In this document: positions 10,334-12,606 of the stretch, piece after piece
Numbering within the stretch: the stretch's first letter is position 1
How the letters are laid out: every line of letters starts with the position of its first letter
Assembly (NCBI GenBank): GCA_946803715.1
Contig: CAMPET010000234.1
Span: 97,531-110,136, forward strand
From: Beroe ovata
Lineage: Eukaryota; Ctenophora; Nuda; Beroida; Beroidae
Direction: 5' to 3'
DNA: 12,606 nucleotides
Position numbers and translations under genes: made by a program
Notes under the pieces: model-generated
Databases searched by the model: none
Seen by the model: the letters and a program-made list of their open reading frames with translations, nothing else
Told to the model about the DNA's origin: nothing

Positions 10334-12536
10334 CTGAAAAAAGGTTTCGATCAGTTGGGTAGAAGCTAATAAACAATGAATAGAGCAGAATACACAACTC
10401 ATACAAGGAGCTCAGAGTGGATGAATATGAAACTAACCTCTACATGCGTATATCTTGCAGCAATCATCCAGTGGGTCCTGAATAATGACAGGATCCTCGC
10501 ACGCTGGTCTATTCCTCAGGAGACATCGGGCACGGCATCTCAATCCACCCTGAGAGAGTGTGTGGTGTGTAAGAAGATGTGAGGACATCATAACCTCACT
10601 ATGAGTTGCTAGGGAGTGACACAATCTGCCTCTGAACAGTGTGGCACTGCAATGTGGCACTGCAGTGTGGCACTGCAGTGTGGCTCTGCAGTGTGGCACT
10701 GCAGTGTGGCTCTGCAGTGTGGCTCTGCAGCAGTGACCCAGTATACCTGGTAGCAGTAACAAGTCAGACTGCAGCCCATGTTAAATTCCTCTCCGTGTTG
10801 GTAATAGTTTCCATCGTAATAACACGAGAACTTGTGATCTAAGGGAGAGGTAGAGGGGTAAGTTAACAACACACGAGGGTTCCAAGTAATAGGGAAGTCT
10901 TATCTGGAGGAAGACCGCATTTGCGGGTCAATCTCCCAGACTGCCGGGTATCAATTGATGTGTAGAGAACACTGCATCTCACATAGGCAGGTAACGGGAG
11001 CGTATGTTTCGGGATCGTAGAACAGTGAATCGCACGTTCTACACCTGTATTGGACACACTCTGCAGTCGGCGAGGCTGGACAGCGGGCTCCTGAGGAGAG
11101 ATTCAGATATAGGTGGCGTCAACACAGTATAGTGGAGTTAACACAATATAGTTGTGTCAACACAGAATAGTGGTGTCAACACAATATAGTTGTGTTAATG
11201 GCATGAGACACAACTCACTGTTACAGTTATTCCGAGGGCAGAACACAGCAGGCAGGTTGCTAGGACACGTGACAGTTACACGTGGTTTTCGTTGTGCGTA
11301 GTTAGGCGGGTTGATACGGACACACCTCACGTCCGATATCCAGGGTAGTGCTCGAGTTCCCTTGATCTCCAATCCTGCCTCATCCACACACCAACACTCC
11401 TTCGTGGTGACGTCACATTGTTGTGGATAGAACTCTCCGTCAGGCTCACACTGGGGATATGCGACAGTGTGAAAGGGAAGGGATGTGTGAGGTGATATGT
11501 GTCAAGTGAGCAGTGAACTTGGGCAGTGTGTGCGGTGGTGAGCTAAGTGATGCAAATAGTCTCTTGCAACTATAAAAGAGAGTGAAACTGAGGTACAGTT
11601 ATGCACTGAACAGTGACAGTGTGCTCCGCATCCAGCGTTCACCTGAGTGATTCTGTACATGGAAACAGGATAGAACCCCTCATAGCTGGCCGCAGCTGAT
11701 ATCTCTGCTTTCTGCTGTCTTACACATGGCGGATCATCTGTAGGGAACAAGAGTCACACACACAATCACACAAACACACGCACACACACAGTACTGATTG
11801 GCAAAAACACTAGCTCGTCTTAGACTCACATTTACAGGTGACTTGTTCAGCGGGCCCGAATGACCCGTGTATTTCGGTCCCATTGAATGGGTCCACACAC
11901 CAACAGTCCTCATCTCCAAAACACTGCTTTATCTTGTACCTGGCGGACAAAGGTCATCTACATATTATCAGTCAATTATCAGTCAATTACCAGCTACTTG
12001 ATTTGATATTCCCCTCAAGTCAGCAACTGGTATTCCTCCAGGATACTCACTTCTCAGGTTCCTCCTCATCACACTGGACCACGTAGATAGATCCCAGTCT
12101 GTTCTGCTGCTTCCTCTTCTCGGGACATGTCAGTGGACCAAGACCTACACAGAGATGATGTGATCATTAGATCCTCAAACTAAGCACTCTTCCAAGCATA
12201 ATAATAGCGGATGTTGGGACCCCGCGCACCCCTATATTTCTGATTATACAGAACACAACTCATTTATCATGGACTAACGAGAGAAGCAGGGAGGTTTAGC
12301 AAGTCTGGCGATGCCCCGTCCCCTCTCGTCCACACAGCCGCACTGCCCCGTCCTCTCATCACACTGTTTCTGTCCACAGAGCAGCTCGCCCACAGGGAGG
12401 ACACTGCCCGGTACCACCTCGCCCGAGTCAGCGTCCACACACTGGCACGTGTACCGAGACAGACACTGCATCGACTTGTAACTGCCGTCACTCTTACACC
12501 GCGCAGCGTAACACTCAGCCGGCTCCTCTAGTGTTA
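10233..12536 (-). CDS. secreted thyroglobulin type-1 / VWC multidomain protein, 3' part, 9 exons
   Basis: Nine exons join in frame to about 400 codons with a stop; the 5' end lies beyond the right edge. Order: a degenerate thyroglobulin type-1 (Tg1) unit with CQCVD and CGCVD cores; a Tg1 unit with YKIKQCFGDEDCWCVD; a canonical Tg1 unit with QCEPDGEFYPQQC, CWCVD and IKGTRA; a Cys module of pattern CPxxxPAVxC ... CPASPTAEC ... CRTCDSLFYDP; a VWC-like module (CYYDGNYYQHGEEF ... CSLTCYCY ... DDCCKIYAC); then a tail with five consecutive Arg. No membrane segment is seen, and the even Cys spacing implies an extracellular, disulfide-bonded protein. Tg1 units in other proteins (equistatin, testicans, SMOC, nidogen, IGFBPs) act as cysteine-protease inhibitors or matrix modules; VWC units often bind BMP/TGF-beta ligands. 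Either role here is inference. Phase-1 boundaries at several joins are typical of shuffled extracellular modules. The orthologue is unknown to me. Confidence 0.82.
10438..10549 (-). CDS. Tg1/VWC gene exon: second half of VWC-like module
   Basis: Acceptor ctctctcag|GGTGGA, donor GTAGAG|gttagt (phase 1). It encodes LRCRARCLLRNRPACEDP, then DPLDDCCKIYACR. The late C-C pair with following C (DDCCKxYxC) fits the end of a VWC module. Confidence 0.82.
10639..10729. repeat. 13-bp minisatellite (gtgtggcactgca), seven copies
   Basis: Seven contiguous units with A/T alternation at one position (gcActgca or gcTctgca). It lies in the intron between the two VWC-coding exons, starting just past the donor at 10746. 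Confidence 0.96.
10747..10838 (-). CDS. Tg1/VWC gene exon: first half of VWC-like module
   Basis: Acceptor tcccttag|ATCACA, donor TACCAG|gtatac. It encodes HKFSCYYDGNYYQHGEEF and then CSLTCYCYQ: the C-x-x-x-G-x-x-Y-x-x-G-E-x-F ... C-x-x-C-x-C opening of a von Willebrand factor type C module. It ends in phase 0. Confidence 0.83.
10983..11090 (-). CDS. Tg1/VWC gene exon: unnamed Cys-rich module
   Basis: Acceptor tctcctcag|GAGCCC, donor GCCTAT|gtgaga. It encodes ARCPASPTAECVQYRCRTC, then DSLFYDPETYAPVTCL. With the previous exon this gives C-x-x-x-x-P-A-V-x-C ... C-P-x-x-P-x-A-x-C ... C-x-x-C-x-x-x-F-Y. I recall similar Cys/Pro patterns in invertebrate matrix proteins but cannot name the domain. 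Confidence 0.78.
11118..11193. repeat. 19-bp minisatellite, four copies
   Basis: Units of the form gtcaacacaRtatagtKg(t/a) at 11118, 11137, 11156 and 11175. They alternate between two variants, suggesting amplification of a 38-bp dimer. Located in the intron upstream of the Cys-module exon. Confidence 0.93.
11219..11450 (-). CDS. Tg1/VWC gene exon: Tg1 unit 3 core and start of Cys module
   Basis: Starts at atatccccag|TGTGAG. It reads CEPDGEFYPQQCDVTTKEC, CWCVDEAGLEIKGTRA and VRC, the most canonical Tg1 of the three. It then changes to VTVTCPSNLPAVFCPRNNC, the beginning of a separate Cys-rich module completed by the next exon. Ends in phase 1 at AACA|gtgagt. Confidence 0.88.
11643..11737 (-). 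CDS. Tg1/VWC gene exon: first half of Tg1 unit 3
   Basis: Acceptor ccctacag|ATGATC, donor CTCAG|gtgaac. It encodes DPPCVRQQKAEISAAASYEG and on to YRITQ, the N-terminal Cys and helix of a Tg1 unit. Ends in phase 0, so QCEPDG is formed across the junction. Confidence 0.8.
11745..11790. repeat. short CA tract in Tg1/VWC intron
   Basis: Imperfect CACACA with CAAT/CAAA interruptions, between the exons of Tg1 units 2 and 3. Confidence 0.8.
11830..11939 (-). CDS. Tg1/VWC gene exon: CWCVD core of Tg1 unit 2
   Basis: Acceptor ccgccag|GTACAAG, donor TAAAT|gtgagt. It encodes KYKIKQCFGDEDCWCVD, then NGTEIHGSFGPAEQVTC: the diagnostic QC-x-C-W-C-V-D ... G-x-x-I-x-G and closing Cys of Tg1. Confidence 0.85.
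12051..12144 (-). CDS. Tg1/VWC gene exon: first half of Tg1 unit 2
   Basis: Too short for ORF calling. Acceptor gtgtag|GTCTTG and donor CTGAGAA|gtgagt. It reads LGPLTCPEKRKQQNRLGSIY and then QCDEEEPE: the opening Cys and charged helix of a Tg1 unit. It enters with 2 bases and leaves with 2, matching its neighbours' phases exactly. Confidence 0.75.
12279..12536 (-). CDS. Tg1/VWC gene exon: degenerate thyroglobulin type-1 unit
   Basis: 86 codons' worth, phase 1 at both ends, from ctctgcag|TAACAC to TTCTCTC|gttagt. It encodes AECYAARCKSDGSYKSMQCL, then YTCQCVDADSGEVVPGS, then QCDERTGQCGCVDERG and AKPPC. These are the QC...C-x-CVD...G cores of Tg1, but the usual Trp of CWCV is replaced by Gln or Gly. 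The in-frame TAG just after the donor is intronic. Confidence 0.82.
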
Positions 12537-12543
12537 CTGCAGA

Positions 12544-12589
12544 GGGGGGAGGTAAGGTGGGGTGAGAGAGGGAGGGGGTGAGTGGGAGG
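12544..12589 (+). other. G-run cluster (possible G-quadruplex) in intron at the right edge
   Basis: Plus strand has runs of 6, 4, 3, 5 and 3 G within about 46 bases. On the gene strand this is the C-rich polypyrimidine tract of the acceptor at 12537-12538. Quadruplex formation is not shown. Confidence 0.35.
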
Positions 12590-12606
12590 TGATGAGAGAT
12601 GGTGAG

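Noticed and set aside
10433-10872. Minus-strand frames rich in HCRATLQ-type repeats
   Set aside because: They arise from reading through the 13-bp intronic minisatellite; splice sites at 10746 and 10550 remove it.
7728-12536. One gene fusing the Tg1/VWC ectodomain to the TRPM-like channel
   Set aside because: The last VWC exon ends in phase 1 while the first channel exon is read in phase 0, no linking exon was found, and an in-phase terminal exon with a stop exists at 10333-10233. TRPM N-termini are also cytosolic, which does not fit an extracellular Cys-rich head.

Overview
The window is animal genomic DNA, most likely from a marine or freshwater invertebrate. The three recognisable genes are split by short GT-AG introns (about 90 to 530 bp) with strong GTGAGT-type donors. 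They encode metazoan protein families: an ELOVL-type fatty acid elongase, a TRPM-type cation channel, and a secreted thyroglobulin type-1/VWC protein. The intergenic and intronic DNA is AT-rich and crowded with CA/TG microsatellites and short minisatellites. I cannot name the species; an early-branching animal such as a sponge is possible but not shown. No bacterial, viral, CRISPR, tRNA or rRNA feature was seen.

All three genes lie on the minus strand, so they read right to left. (1) 12536 to 10233: the 3' nine coding exons of a cysteine-rich secreted protein whose 5' end is beyond the right edge. It has three thyroglobulin type-1 units, an unnamed Cys-rich module, a VWC-like module and a polyarginine tail. 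(2) 7902 to 5113: eight exons of a TRPM-like channel, from the end of TM2 through TM3-TM6, the FGE pore filter, the TRP-box region, a coiled coil and a 12-residue last exon. Its N-terminal half is not visible. (3) 3811 to 1958: a complete five-exon ELOVL6-like elongase of 279 residues.

Between genes: 10232 to 7903 holds no recognisable exon but has two related CpG-rich fold-back elements and two single-N gaps. 5112 to 3812 is mostly one arm or the other of a near-tandem duplication of about 0.63 kb. Each arm carries an intact copy of the channel's last exon, differing only at synonymous sites, and the arms meet next to an N, so an assembly (two-haplotype) duplication is a serious possibility. 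1 to 1739 is AT-rich with no gene that I can support.

The three genes have no obvious joint function: one acts in ER lipid synthesis, one in membrane cation flux and one outside the cell. I found no new multi-gene system. The best leads are the missing channel N-terminus, the duplicated terminal exon, the domain mix and arginine-rich C-terminus of the secreted protein, a poison splice acceptor in the elongase, and an intronic minisatellite that repeats a perfect 5' splice-site consensus.
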